A stretch of DNA of 45,713 nt. Source: Roseburia_C amylophila (lineage in GTDB: Bacteria > Bacillota > Clostridia > Lachnospirales > Lachnospiraceae). The notes beneath the pieces are model-generated. The model saw only the letters and a program-made list of their open reading frames with translations, had not been told where the DNA came from and did no database searches. Position numbers and translations under genes: made by a program. The stretch spans positions 1 to 45,713 of the forward strand of contig NZ_JAOQKI010000022.1 of assembly GCF_025567465.1 (NCBI RefSeq). Reading direction: 5' to 3'. How positions within the stretch are numbered: position 1 is the stretch's first letter; every line of letters begins with the position of its first letter. Shown here one piece after another: positions 1 to 7,460 of this stretch.

Positions 1-83
1 CCTGATATCAGCCATAGCTTCGGAAAATAGTCTGGTATTGCCTGTGGCAATATCGTCCATTCCTTCCTTAATCTGACGTAAAG
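1..83 (-). repeat. Copied 3' end of the antitoxin gene
   Basis: Bases 1-77 are identical to 3376-3452, and the match continues through 83 if one base is skipped (78-83 equals 3454-3459). In the functional copy this stretch encodes the C-terminal part of the Phd-type antitoxin (residues QIKEGMDDIATGN onward). Here it is cut off by the window start on one side and joined to a GntR regulator remnant on the other. The repeat may continue to the left of the window. Confidence 0.85.
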
Positions 84-315
84 GGAACGCTGCATTTTCT
101 TTTCTGCGATAAATGTTCCTTTTCCTGATTTTTTCTCCAGGTATCCTTGACTGTCCAGTGCGGCAAAGGCTTTTCTTACAGTAACACGGCTGACATGGTA
201 TTGTTCGCTTAGTTCATTTTCTGTCGGGAGTAAGTGTTGCATTGGTGATCTTGTCCAGAATCAGTTTTTCAAGCTGTTTATAAAGTGGTGTGGCTATGGC
301 ATTATCAAGTTCCAT
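78..315 (-). pseudogene. Broken GntR-family transcription regulator (DNA-binding domain only)
   Basis: Reading the minus strand from the ATG at 315 gives MELDNAIATPLYKQLEKLI, the first helix of a GntR winged-helix domain. A one-base insertion near 229-232 moves the rest into another frame, which continues as LPTENELSEQYHVSRVTVRK and then a wing resembling GYLEKKSGKGTFI. The family's effector-binding domain (about 170 residues) is missing: after about residue 80 the sequence runs into the copied antitoxin tail in the wrong frame. It lies divergent to the sugar isomerase gene, the usual layout for a local regulator, so it may once have controlled that gene. The domain call is from recognisable motifs; loss of function is inferred from the frameshift and truncation. 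Confidence 0.75.
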
Positions 316-561
316 TTAATGAAAATTCCTTTCTGGTAAATAAAAAAACAGATATTGTAATCTGATTTTATAGTTGAATACTTTTGTGTATATATAATAA
401 TACATTTGAGACTATTTGTATATGCAGATTTGTTCTTTTGTAGCAAAAAAAAGAAAAAATATTGAAAAATAAAATACAAACTTCTATGCTTTCAGTATAA
501 CAATATAATACAAAAATGAGTTGGATGATATTGATAAATGCATCTATGAGCACATTTGCAA

Positions 562-576
562 GTATCAAAAAGATAC
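562..576. promoter_or_regulatory. Inverted GTATC/GATAC repeat, possible auxiliary operator
   Basis: GTATC (562-566) and GATAC (572-576) form a perfect inverted repeat separated by five A residues. The same half-site occurs in the palindrome at 706-718, about 145 bases away. Two spaced sites for one regulator would allow looping; that role is an inference. Confidence 0.4.
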
Positions 577-676
577 ATTTTGAAATAGAATATGTATTAT
601 AATGTATTTTTGCTATGCAGATACAATAAAAAATAATAAGGAAAATTGGTCAATTTAACGAAAAAAATAGATAGTA

Positions 677-705
677 TTGACAAAGAAATTGTGCAGATAT
701 ACTAT
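677..705 (+). promoter_or_regulatory. Sigma-A type promoter for the sugar isomerase gene
   Basis: A consensus -35 box TTGACA (677-682) is followed after 17 bases by TACTAT (700-705); an overlapping TATACT (698-703) is an alternative -10 with a 15-base spacer. The start codon at 824 would leave a leader of roughly 110 bases. Confidence 0.65.
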
Positions 706-732
706 TGTATCAGATACAAAGTGATACATATC
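706..732. promoter_or_regulatory. Palindromic operator TGTATC-A-GATACA over the transcription start
   Basis: A perfect 13-bp palindrome (706-718) lies directly after the -10 box, and another GATACA half-site follows at 723-728. Position and symmetry fit repression by a dimeric GntR-type regulator, and a broken gntR gene lies divergently next to it. The pairing of regulator and site is an inference. Confidence 0.5.
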
Positions 733-823
733 AAATGCGAGATATGAAATTACTATTGTACGTACTACCAATAAAGACATGCGCATGATCTTAGAATTAT
801 TATGGAGAATACAGGAGGAAGAA

Positions 824-1639
824 ATGAAATTTGCACCAATGAATTATCATTATTTGAGATATTCGCTGAAGAAATTCCTGGACAAGGTAGAACAGTCAGT
901 ATTTAACAGTATTGATCTGTATTGTAGTGCACCACAGTTTAATATATTTGATTATTCTCTTTTTTCATTACTTGAATTGGAAAAGGAGATTAGGAGAAGA
1001 GACCTAAGTGTTATGGCAATGACACCGGAGAATTGTACATACCCGGTTAACTTCTGCACACAGGATAGAGGAACACGTGAGTCCAGTATTCGTTATTATC
1101 AGCGAGCTATTGATACGGCGGAATTTCTTGGCTGCCATAAAGTTCAGATCAGTACCGGATTTGGATATTTCGATCAGTCACCGGAAGATGCATGGAAGTA
1201 TTGCAGGGATTCTCTGCAGCAGTTGGGTGCTTATTGTGAGAAAAAGAATGTGGAGCTGATGCTGGAGGAGTTGAAGGTAACAACAACAAATGTGCTGATA
1301 AAAAGTTCAGATCTGAAACGAATGATAGAAGAGACAGGCTCATCTCACATACATGGTATGGTAGATCTGGATCAGATGACCTACGCCGAAGAAAGCATAG
1401 ATGACTATATGGATAATTTAGGTGCTCAGCTTGTTCATGTGCATTTTAACGATCGGGGACACACAGTTCCCGGAGACGGAGATTATCCAATGAAAAAGTA
1501 TTATAAAGATCTGAAGCGCAGAGGATATGAGGGGACAATTTCGTTTGAAATATGTGACCGTCGTTATTACTGTGATCCGGATAAGGTAATTGATGACATT
1601 ACAGAATGGCTTAGGAATAACACAACAGAATTAAGTTAA
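824..1639 (+). CDS. Sugar phosphate isomerase/epimerase, TIM barrel (FrlC-like)
   Basis: This 271-residue protein belongs to the xylose isomerase-like TIM barrel family (AP endonuclease 2 fold). The motif TPEN-x2-YP-x-N at 67-76 and the metal-site pattern E148 (MLEEL), D181 (MVDLD), H205/H207 (HVHFND) and E242 (SFEI) resemble fructoselysine 3-epimerase FrlC. The family interconverts sugars or sugar phosphates using a divalent metal in the cytoplasm; the substrate here is not shown by the sequence. The start at 824 is preferred over the in-frame ATG at 779 because AGGAGG lies at 813-818. It stands alone, with a strong promoter and an operator-like palindrome upstream, so it is probably induced by its substrate. 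No matching transporter or kinase is nearby, so the rest of the catabolic locus appears lost. Confidence 0.75.
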   Translation: MKFAPMNYHYLRYSLKKFLDKVEQSVFNSIDLYCSAPQFNIFDYSLFSLLELEKEIRRRDLSVMAMTPENCTYPVNFCTQDRGTRESSIRYYQRAIDTAEFLGCHKVQISTGFGYFDQSPEDAWKYCRDSLQQLGAYCEKKNVELMLEELKVTTTNVLIKSSDLKRMIEETGSSHIHGMVDLDQMTYAEESIDDYMDNLGAQLVHVHFNDRGHTVPGDGDYPMKKYYKDLKRRGYEGTISFEICDRRYYCDPDKVIDDITEWLRNNTTELS

Positions 1640-1671
1640 TAAGGTGGATATCTATCCATTTTATATAGAAA

Positions 1672-1941
1672 ATGAAAAAGAATCTGCCGGTTTATATATC
1701 CATAGACAAAGACATCTTGGATAAACAATATACGGAGACAAACTGGAGCCAGGGGAACATGTCACTTCCGATGCTGGAACGTTTGCTGTCGCATTTTCTG
1801 GAAAACGGAAATATACTTGGCATTGATATCTGTGGAGAATGTCAGCAGGGAATTCCACTGCCGGAATATCTGCAGGCTGAAGAACTGAATGAAGAAACGA
1901 ATCAGAAATTATTTGAGTTCCTGTCCCATTATATTTTATAA
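1672..1941 (+). pseudogene. C-terminal fragment of an arginase-family (ureohydrolase-like) protein
   Basis: Eighty-nine residues start at an ATG without a ribosome binding site, right after an in-frame stop (1666-1668). The segment VYISIDKDIL carries the D-x-D metal pair of arginase/agmatinase enzymes, followed by a Gly-rich stretch and a later IDICGE segment typical of the end of this fold. Full proteins are 250-310 residues with two more metal motifs upstream, which are absent, so this is a remnant rather than a working enzyme. Family assignment rests on a short region. Confidence 0.5.
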
Positions 1942-1974
1942 CATTCTAAAGTAGAAAATAGGATAAAACCCCAC

Positions 1975-2004
1975 AAGAGGTGTCGGTTGCGGCACCTCTT
2001 TTTT
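1975..2004 (+). terminator. Intrinsic terminator
   Basis: A 10-bp stem (1975-1984 with 1991-2000, one G-T pair) has the core AGAGGTG/CACCTCT and a six-base loop, and ends in a run of six T. It closes the isomerase/arginase-remnant transcription unit. Confidence 0.85.
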
Positions 2005-2082
2005 CGTGCTAAACTTTAACTTAAGCGAGAAATTATTTGAATTATATTGAAAGACAAAAAATTGGGAGAGGATGATGGCTGA

Positions 2083-2278
2083 ATGGAAATAAAAAGTATT
2101 TTAATCAAAGATACAACCAGGGAAGAGCGGATTCGTATCGTGCAGGAGGGCCTGAACCAGTGCGGAGGAGCCTGTGATTTTTGCAATGGCTGCGATAATT
2201 TAGGTGGCGGTTCCATGGATGCATTTTATGAGCCTTATATCAACGGCGAAAAGGAGTTGCGGGAAATCAATGAGGAAT
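2083..2278 (+). CDS. Small cysteine-containing protein of unknown family (N-terminal part, runs into gap)
   Basis: The first 65 residues are visible before the N run. They match the complete 76-residue protein encoded at 42130-42360: both have LIKDTT-(R/K)-EER near the start, a C-x2-C cluster in the middle (here C-G-G-A-C-D-F-C-N-G-C), and Y-(I)-(N/D)-GEKELREIN near the end. By comparison the full protein should be about 80 residues and end shortly after 2278, inside the gap. The ribosome binding site is modest (GGGAGAGGATGATGG upstream of 2083). I do not recognise the family; the paired cysteines suggest metal binding, which is speculation. Confidence 0.55.
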
Positions 2279-2588
2279 NNNNNNNNNNNNNNNNNNNNNN
2301 NNNNNNNNNNNNNNNNNNNNNNNNNNNNNNNNNNNNNNNNNNNNNNNNNNNNNNNNNNNNNNNNNNNNNNNNNNNNNNNNNNNNNNNNNNNNNNNNNNNN
2401 NNNNNNNNNNNNNNNNNNNNNNNNNNNNNNNNNNNNNNNNNNNNNNNNNNNNNNNNNNNNNNNNNNNNNNNNNNNNNNNNNNNNNNNNNNNNNNNNNNNN
2501 NNNNNNNNNNNNNNNNNNNNNNNNNNNNNNNNNNNNNNNNNNNNNNNNNNNNNNNNNNNNNNNNNNNNNNNNNNNNNNNNNNNNNNNN
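2279..2588. other. Assembly gap (310 N)
   Basis: All bases are N. It hides the end of the small cysteine protein and whatever came before the remnant at 2589. Frames drawn across it are not real. Confidence 1.
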
Positions 2589-2711
2589 AGGCAAAAAAAT
2601 AAAGCCAGAATCAGGAGATGAACTTTATATGACACATGAAGAATTTGAACAGGCAGCGCAATACTGGAACCGCAAAGAGCAGACGGCAATGCCAAAGGAG
2701 GCTTTGCAGCA
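2589..2711 (+). pseudogene. Short N-terminal remnant of an unidentified protein
   Basis: About 40 codons reading GDELYMTHEEFEQAAQYW and then KEQTAMPKEALQQA look like the helical start of a small protein, possibly of the pyridoxamine-phosphate-oxidase-like flavin group seen in related gut bacteria. The reading then passes directly into peptide deformylase sequence in another frame. The true start may be in the gap or at the ATG at 2630. Identity is weak. Confidence 0.3.
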
Positions 2712-2944
2712 GGCCCATTTCAATTTGCAATGGTGAATCCGGTGATTACGAAGAAGTCAGGCGGCTACAGTACAGAGGAAAGCTGTCTTTCGCTGGATGG
2801 AGCCAAAGCCTGCACAAGAGATACCAGGAGATAGAGGTGGATTATCTGAATAGTGATTTTAAACCACAACATGGAAAATATTCCGGCTTTACCGCGCAGG
2901 TTATCCAGCATGAGATCGACCACTGCAATGGAGTGGTAATATAA
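2712..2944 (+). pseudogene. Truncated, frameshifted peptide deformylase
   Basis: The frame beginning GPFQFAMVNPVITKKSGG contains ESCLSLDG (the metal-ligand cysteine motif, normally EGCLS), then a two-base insertion near 2820-2826 shifts the frame, and RYQEIEVDYL and QVIQHEIDHCNG (the HExxH metal site) follow to the stop at 2944. All three metal ligands survive, but about the first 60 residues of the usual 136 are missing and the reading frame is broken. Peptide deformylase removes the formyl group from new proteins; this copy cannot make a normal enzyme unless the indel is an assembly error. Confidence 0.75.
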
Positions 2945-2990
2945 TGAGCAGAGAATGTTAATTATGAGTAAATTTTGCTCATGATATATA

Positions 2991-3030
2991 TTGAAAAAAT
3001 AAAAGGAACCTGCATAAAAACAGATTCCTT
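2991..3030 (-). terminator. Intrinsic terminator of the toxin-antitoxin operon
   Basis: On the minus strand, AAGGAA-T-CTG and CAG-G-TTCCTT (3003-3030) form a hairpin overlapping the toxin stop codon, followed by a T-rich run (complement of 2991-3004). Confidence 0.65.
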
Positions 3031-3361
3031 AAACGAGGGGAAATCCCTGTCGAAGAATGGAAGTCCAGTTACTTTTCTGATAGAGAAAACGGACGATGAT
3101 TACAGTCTGTTTTTCTTCATCAATCGTATAAAAGACAAGGTAATTATTAATTTTCACAAAACGAATGCCCCAGCTTGCCAGTATTGGATCGTCTGCCGGA
3201 TGAAACTTCTGTGGCAGGTCGGCTAATGAGTCTATCCGCTCGGTCGCAGCATCCAACAGATTATCTGCAACATCAGGATTTTTGAGGGTAAATTCGATGT
3301 AATCCGCAGCACGCATAATATCGTGTTCTGCGGTGGAAGTGATATAAACCTGATAGCTCAT
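3029..3361 (-). CDS. RelE/ParE-family toxin
   Basis: This 110-residue protein opens with YQVYITSTAEHDIMRAADYIE and continues with a segment resembling GIRFVKINNYLVFYTIDEE and VIIVRFLYQ. This is the order of helices and strands in the RelE/ParE fold. Members either cut mRNA at the ribosome or poison gyrase; the sequence does not say which. Its start overlaps the antitoxin stop by four bases (ATGA), giving translational coupling. The two genes form a standard type II toxin-antitoxin operon on the minus strand, isolated from the cob operon that runs the other way. Confidence 0.85.
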   Translation of the reverse strand: MSYQVYITSTAEHDIMRAADYIEFTLKNPDVADNLLDAATERIDSLADLPQKFHPADDPILASWGIRFVKINNYLVFYTIDEEKQTVIIVRFLYQKSNWTSILRQGFPLV

Positions 3362-3621
3362 CGACTGCGGTGGCTCCTGATATCAGCCATAGCTTCGGAA
3401 AATAGTCTGGTATTGCCTGTGGCAATATCGTCCATTCCTTCCTTAATCTGACTGTAAAGTTCAAAGCGGCTGGTCAGTTCTTCGTAGGCTTCAATGCTCA
3501 TAACAGCAAGATCGCCTTTTCCATTCTTCGTAATGAAAACTGGTTCAGGATAATTATGACAAAATGTAGAAATTTCATTGTAATTATTCCTTAAATCAGC
3601 ACTTGATTTAATTGTTGGCAT
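3358..3621 (-). CDS. Phd/YefM-type antitoxin
   Basis: This 87-residue protein begins MPTIKSSADLRNNYNEIS and has VFITKNGKGDLAVMSIEAYE, the DNA-binding N-terminal fold of the Phd/YefM family; the C-terminal tail would wrap the toxin. The start at 3621 is chosen over the longer frame to 3690 because AGGAAGGGG precedes it and MPTIKSSxDLRxNY is the usual family start. It should bind its own promoter together with the toxin. Its last 25 codons are duplicated at bases 1-77. Confidence 0.88.
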   Translation of the reverse strand: MPTIKSSADLRNNYNEISTFCHNYPEPVFITKNGKGDLAVMSIEAYEELTSRFELYSQIKEGMDDIATGNTRLFSEAMADIRSHRSR

Positions 3622-3897
3622 AATAACCCCTTCCTGCTTGATAACAAAATTATACAAAAATTTTGCTATATGGTCAATGAACATCTCCATAATAGTAGCT
3701 AAATAAATAGCTAAATAAATATAAAAACTGCCGGTAGCAGGTTACAGATGCTTAATATATTCCTTTGGAGTAAGCGTGCATAGATGAAGCGGAATATGAA
3801 AAGCAGAATCATAAATCAAAAGGGAAAGTATCTTTTCTAAAAACAAGGAATGTTATACAATATATCTGTTAAGATAAAAATATACGGAGGATGTCCA

Positions 3898-4281
3898 ATG
3901 TATACAACATACAAAGAGTACTTAAAACAGGAGACGTCACTGCCCTTTGAAGAAGCCATGCAGATCTGGAACCAGATTGCAGAGCGGGGGGAAGCGGATG
4001 CAGCCTGCAGGGAACTCATAGACCGTTTTTTGAAATGTGCAGTAGACTATGTGCGAATCAGAAACGGCTGGAACCAGAAATCTCTGGCAGAGAAAGGACA
4101 GGCAGATGCGGAGCGCACCCGCTGTCATAATCTTGTGATCAGTGCGAAAAACAAACTGTCCGTCTATATGTATGAGCATAAGCTGGGCAATGACTGGGAT
4201 GATTGGTTAGGGGAAGAGCGAAAACGAATCGGAGACTTCGCATGTTATGTGGTACTGCTTCAGGGACTGGAAGCAAGATAG
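3898..4281 (+). CDS. DUF3232-like protein of unknown function
   Basis: This 127-residue soluble protein is rich in helix, with AVDYVRIRNGW, ERTRCHNLVISAKNKLS and the ending IGDFACYVVLLQGLEAR. This pattern of a conserved R-x3-HN segment and GDFACY near the end is how I remember the DUF3232 family. No catalytic role is known to me. The start at 3898 has ACGGAGG at 3884-3890; the ATG at 3850 has none. It ends 34 bases before cbiP and may be cotranscribed with the cob operon, although no such link is known. Confidence 0.6.
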   Translation: MYTTYKEYLKQETSLPFEEAMQIWNQIAERGEADAACRELIDRFLKCAVDYVRIRNGWNQKSLAEKGQADAERTRCHNLVISAKNKLSVYMYEHKLGNDWDDWLGEERKRIGDFACYVVLLQGLEAR

Positions 4282-4315
4282 TATAGAAAACAAAAGAAAT
4301 CGAGGAACTTATCAC

Positions 4316-5803
4316 ATGGCAAAAGTGATTATGATACAGGGAACAATGTCGAATGCCGGAAAAAGCCTGATTACAGCCGGCTTATGCCGTATTTTTCATC
4401 AGGACGGATATCGTGTGGCACCTTTTAAGTCGCAGAATATGGCATTGAATTCCTATATTACAACAGAAGGGCTTGAAATGGGACGGGCACAGGTTATGCA
4501 GGCAGAGGCAGCTAGAATCGAGCCGCAGGTCTGCATGAACCCGATTCTTTTAAAGCCAACCAATGACATTGGCTCCCAGGTGATTGTCAACGGTACGGTC
4601 ATTGGCAATATGCCGGCGCGGGAATATTTTAACTATAAGAAAAAGCTTGTCCCGGATATATTAAAGGCATTTCACAAACTGGAAGAGCAGGCGGATATTA
4701 TTGTAATAGAAGGAGCCGGAAGTCCGGCAGAAATTAATCTCAAGGAAAATGACATTGTAAATATGGGCATGGCGGAGATGGTAAATGCACCGGTTCTTCT
4801 GGCAGGAGATATTGACCGGGGCGGTGTGTTTGCACAGCTTTTAGGAACACTGATGCTTTTAGAAGAGCAGGAAAAATCCCGTGTAAAAGGTTTAATCATC
4901 AACAAATTCCGCGGAGACGTATCCATATTGGAACCGGGCATTCAGATGCTAGAGGAAAAAGGCGGCATTCCGGTCTGCGGAGTGGTGCCTTATATGAAGG
5001 TACAGCTTGAGGATGAAGACAGCCTGACCGGAAAATTCAAGCATCGGAAAGAGGCATTGATAGACCTGGCAGTTATCCGTTATCCGAGAATATCTAATTT
5101 TACGGATTTTGATGTTTTCGAGCATATGGAGGGAGTATCGGTGCGCTATGTGACTTCGGTGCAGGAAATCCATCATCCGGATGCCATTATTCTGCCGGGA
5201 AGTAAGAATACAATGGGTGACCTGAAATGGATGCGCGAAAATGGCATGGAAGCTATGATAAAGAAACTCTCCGCAGACACTCCGGTCATTGGAATCTGCG
5301 GCGGTTACCAGATGTTAGGAGAAAGCCTTGAAGACCCTTATTCGGTAGAGGAAGGCGGCAGCTTACGGGGTATGGAACTATTGCCGCTTAAGACGGTGAT
5401 GAGCCGGGAAAAGGTACGCCGTCAGGTAACGGGAACCATAGACTCTCTCACCGGCACGTTAGTCGCCCTTTCCGGCAAAGAATACAAAGGCTACGAGATT
5501 CATATGGGACATACTGCACAGGAGAAATCCAGTATACAGGATGCAGTCGTTGTGCAGAAGGAAAATGTCTACGGAACGTATGTCCATGGTATTTTTGATG
5601 AAGGAGATATCGCATCCACTTTTATCCGGGCATTAGCGGAGAAAAAGGGAGTGCATTATGAAGATAATCAGGGCATGAATTATCAGCAGTATAAGGAGAG
5701 CCAGTACGATTTGCTGGCGGATACACTGCGGAAATATCTTGATATGGAAGCGGTTTATGGAATGCTGCAGGAGGCAGAATATGACAAAAGCAGAATTGGA
5801 TAA
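4316..5803 (+). CDS. cbiP: Cobyric acid synthase CbiP
   Basis: CbiP amidates four side chains (b, d, e, g) of adenosylcobyrinic acid a,c-diamide using glutamine and ATP. The 495-residue length is normal. The N-terminal synthetase domain has the P-loop-like GTMSNAGKS (9-17) and PFKSQNMALNSY (36-47); the C-terminal glutamine amidotransferase domain has GICGGYQMLG with nucleophile C328 and the catalytic histidine in YVHGIFD (H424). The start at 4316 has GAGGAAC at 4301-4307. It is the first gene of the cobalamin operon although it acts late in the pathway, and its end overlaps cobT by 23 bases. Confidence 0.95.
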   Translation: MAKVIMIQGTMSNAGKSLITAGLCRIFHQDGYRVAPFKSQNMALNSYITTEGLEMGRAQVMQAEAARIEPQVCMNPILLKPTNDIGSQVIVNGTVIGNMPAREYFNYKKKLVPDILKAFHKLEEQADIIVIEGAGSPAEINLKENDIVNMGMAEMVNAPVLLAGDIDRGGVFAQLLGTLMLLEEQEKSRVKGLIINKFRGDVSILEPGIQMLEEKGGIPVCGVVPYMKVQLEDEDSLTGKFKHRKEALIDLAVIRYPRISNFTDFDVFEHMEGVSVRYVTSVQEIHHPDAIILPGSKNTMGDLKWMRENGMEAMIKKLSADTPVIGICGGYQMLGESLEDPYSVEEGGSLRGMELLPLKTVMSREKVRRQVTGTIDSLTGTLVALSGKEYKGYEIHMGHTAQEKSSIQDAVVVQKENVYGTYVHGIFDEGDIASTFIRALAEKKGVHYEDNQGMNYQQYKESQYDLLADTLRKYLDMEAVYGMLQEAEYDKSRIG

Positions 5804-6845
5804 TAGAAAGATTTTGCCTTTGGAGGATAGTTGGTATCGCAGGGTAAAAGAGAAGCTGGATGGAATCGCCAAACCATTGGATGGGCTTGGAAAGTTTGAA
5901 TATCTGATTGCACAGATTGGAGCCATAGAGAAGACGACCAAAATATCCATTCAGAAAAAAGCAGTTCTTGTTATGTGTGCAGACAATGGCGTGGTGGAAG
6001 AGCAGGTCAGCCAGAGTGGAAAAGAAGTAACGCTTGCAGTGGCAAAAGCCATGGGAGTAAATAATTCTTCTGTAGGAAAGATGGCAGCAGTGGCAGGCGT
6101 GGATGTAATTCCGGTGGACATTGGAATTGATACAGACGAATTGATTCCCGGAGTATTGCCCCGAAAAGTTACAAAGGGAACGAAAAACTTTGCCAAGGAA
6201 CCTGCAATGACAGAAGAAGAGGTCTTAAAGGCAATAGAAACCGGAATACAACTGGTGCAGCAATGCCACAGAGAAGGGTATGAGATACTTGCCACAGGAG
6301 AGATGGGAATCGGAAATACAACCACAAGTACAGCTGTTGCAGCAGCACTTTTAGACTTAGAGGTAGAGCAGGTGACCGGCAAGGGCGCCGGATTAACGGA
6401 TGAAGCATTAAAAAGAAAATGCAGGGTAATTGAAGAAGCAATAGAAAAATATTCCCTTCGTGATGCGGATGCATTTACCATATTAAAGACTGTAGGTGGA
6501 CTGGACATAGCCGGATTGACAGGCGTATTTATCGGAGCAGCAATCGAGCAGATACCGGTTGTCATCGATGGCGTCATCAGTGCCGTTGCGGCACTTTTGG
6601 CAGAGACTCTTTGCAAGGGTGCCGTAAATTATATGATACCATCCCATAAGAGCCGGGAACTGGCAGAGACAGCGATTATGAAAAAGCTGCATTTAGATCC
6701 GGTACTGGATGCGGATATGGCACTGGGTGAGGGAACCGGTGCAGTGATGATGATGTCCCTGCTGGATGTGGCACTGGGCGTGTATTTGCAGGGAGCATCC
6801 TTTGCAAATTTTGAGATAGAACAGTACAAGAGGTATGAAGAATGA
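5781..6845 (+). CDS. cobT: Nicotinate-nucleotide:base phosphoribosyltransferase CobT
   Basis: CobT activates the lower-ligand base (5,6-dimethylbenzimidazole or a related base) to its alpha-ribotide using nicotinate mononucleotide. The 354-residue protein has KPLDGLGKFE (31-40), ADNGVVEEQVS (67-77), GEMGIGNTT (173-181) and the catalytic glutamate E317 in GEGTGA. The start at 5781 lies inside the end of cbiP and has GCAGGAGG in front (5767-5774); an upstream in-frame ATG at 5739 would add an unrelated tail. No lower-ligand synthesis gene (bza or bluB) is in the window, so which base is used cannot be told. The downstream cobU start overlaps by four bases. Confidence 0.95.
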   Translation: MTKAELDNRKILPLEDSWYRRVKEKLDGIAKPLDGLGKFEYLIAQIGAIEKTTKISIQKKAVLVMCADNGVVEEQVSQSGKEVTLAVAKAMGVNNSSVGKMAAVAGVDVIPVDIGIDTDELIPGVLPRKVTKGTKNFAKEPAMTEEEVLKAIETGIQLVQQCHREGYEILATGEMGIGNTTTSTAVAAALLDLEVEQVTGKGAGLTDEALKRKCRVIEEAIEKYSLRDADAFTILKTVGGLDIAGLTGVFIGAAIEQIPVVIDGVISAVAALLAETLCKGAVNYMIPSHKSRELAETAIMKKLHLDPVLDADMALGEGTGAVMMMSLLDVALGVYLQGASFANFEIEQYKRYEE

Positions 6846-7444
6846 TTACATTGGTAATCGGCGGAAGCGGCAGCGGAAAATCTGCATATGCAGAACAAAT
6901 GGCAGTGAAAGCCGCAGGCAACGGCAGCCTTTATTATGTAGCCACCATGCAGGTGTATGATGAAGAAGGAAAGAAAAAAGTAGAGCGTCACCAGAAAATG
7001 CGGGCAGGAAAAGGCTTTCTTACGATAGAGCAGCCGAGAAGACTTAAAGAGGCAGCAAAGAAAGTGGCAACCGAAAAAGTGTCAGCAGGAAAAGTTGCAG
7101 CAGAAAGAGTGCCAGCCGGGAAAATAGTTTTGCTGGAATGTATGTCGAACCTCGTTGCCAACGAAATGTTTTCAGAAGAAAATCTGTCTGCTGTGATGGA
7201 TGAAGCGAAAATAAAGCAGCTTTCCCATGAAATTATAAGTGGAGTAACAGCATTGCAGGATTCCTGTGATATACTGATTATTGTCACGAATCAGATATTT
7301 GAAGACGGAATCCGTTATGACGCATCCACAATGGCTTATATCCGGTTGTTAGGAGATATAAACCGGCAGATTGCAGAGCGGGCAGAGCAGGTCGTTGAAG
7401 TAGTAGCAGGGATTCCGATTTTCATAAAAAAGGATGGAATTTAA
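6842..7444 (+). CDS. cobU: Adenosylcobinamide kinase/guanylyltransferase CobU
   Basis: CobU phosphorylates adenosylcobinamide and attaches GMP, giving the substrate of CobS. The 200-residue protein has the P-loop GGSGSGKS (7-14), the guanylylated-histidine region VERHQKMR (H50) and a C-terminal GDINRQIAERAE helix. Residues 74-93 are an unusual low-complexity insertion made of four five-residue units (K/R-V-x-x-E/G), encoded by four imperfect 15-bp repeats at 7061-7120. The insertion falls between the histidine region and the next core strand, so activity is probably kept. The start shares ATGA with the cobT stop. Confidence 0.92.
   Translation: MITLVIGGSGSGKSAYAEQMAVKAAGNGSLYYVATMQVYDEEGKKKVERHQKMRAGKGFLTIEQPRRLKEAAKKVATEKVSAGKVAAERVPAGKIVLLECMSNLVANEMFSEENLSAVMDEAKIKQLSHEIISGVTALQDSCDILIIVTNQIFEDGIRYDASTMAYIRLLGDINRQIAERAEQVVEVVAGIPIFIKKDGI
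7061..7120 (+). repeat. Four 15-bp coding repeats in cobU
   Basis: The four units start with AAAGTGGCA, AAAGTGTCA, AAAGTTGCA and AGAGTGCCA and encode KVATE, KVSAG, KVAAE and RVPAG. The copies have diverged, so the expansion is not recent. Confidence 0.75.
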
Positions 7445-7460
7445 GAAAGAAGAGGAATAC

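Larger units (their letters stand above)
316..823. other. AT-rich divergent intergenic region
   Basis: About 500 bases lie between the broken regulator and the isomerase gene. The stretch is very A/T rich and no credible gene is seen in it. It holds several copies of the half-site GATACA/TGTATC (562-576, 620-625, 706-718, 723-728) and a good promoter for the rightward gene at 677-705. Short open frames on the minus strand at 294-568 are low-complexity F/I/Y/K-rich and look like chance. Confidence 0.6.

Noticed and set aside
2204..2695. Frames running through the N block on both strands
   Set aside because: They are open only because N cannot be translated to a stop; there is no sequence behind them.
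2975..3226. 83-codon plus-strand frame after the deformylase remnant
   Set aside because: It is the complement of the toxin gene, which has clear family features and operon structure.
3690..3897. Riboswitch upstream of the DUF3232-like gene and cbiP
   Set aside because: No B12 box or other conserved riboswitch core was found; the stretch is AT-rich with a short direct repeat of AGCTAAATAAAT.
5951..6616. Long open frame (221 codons) on the minus strand
   Set aside because: It lies wholly antisense to cobT, is rich in S/P/T/A as expected from the complement of that gene, and has no ribosome binding site or domain.
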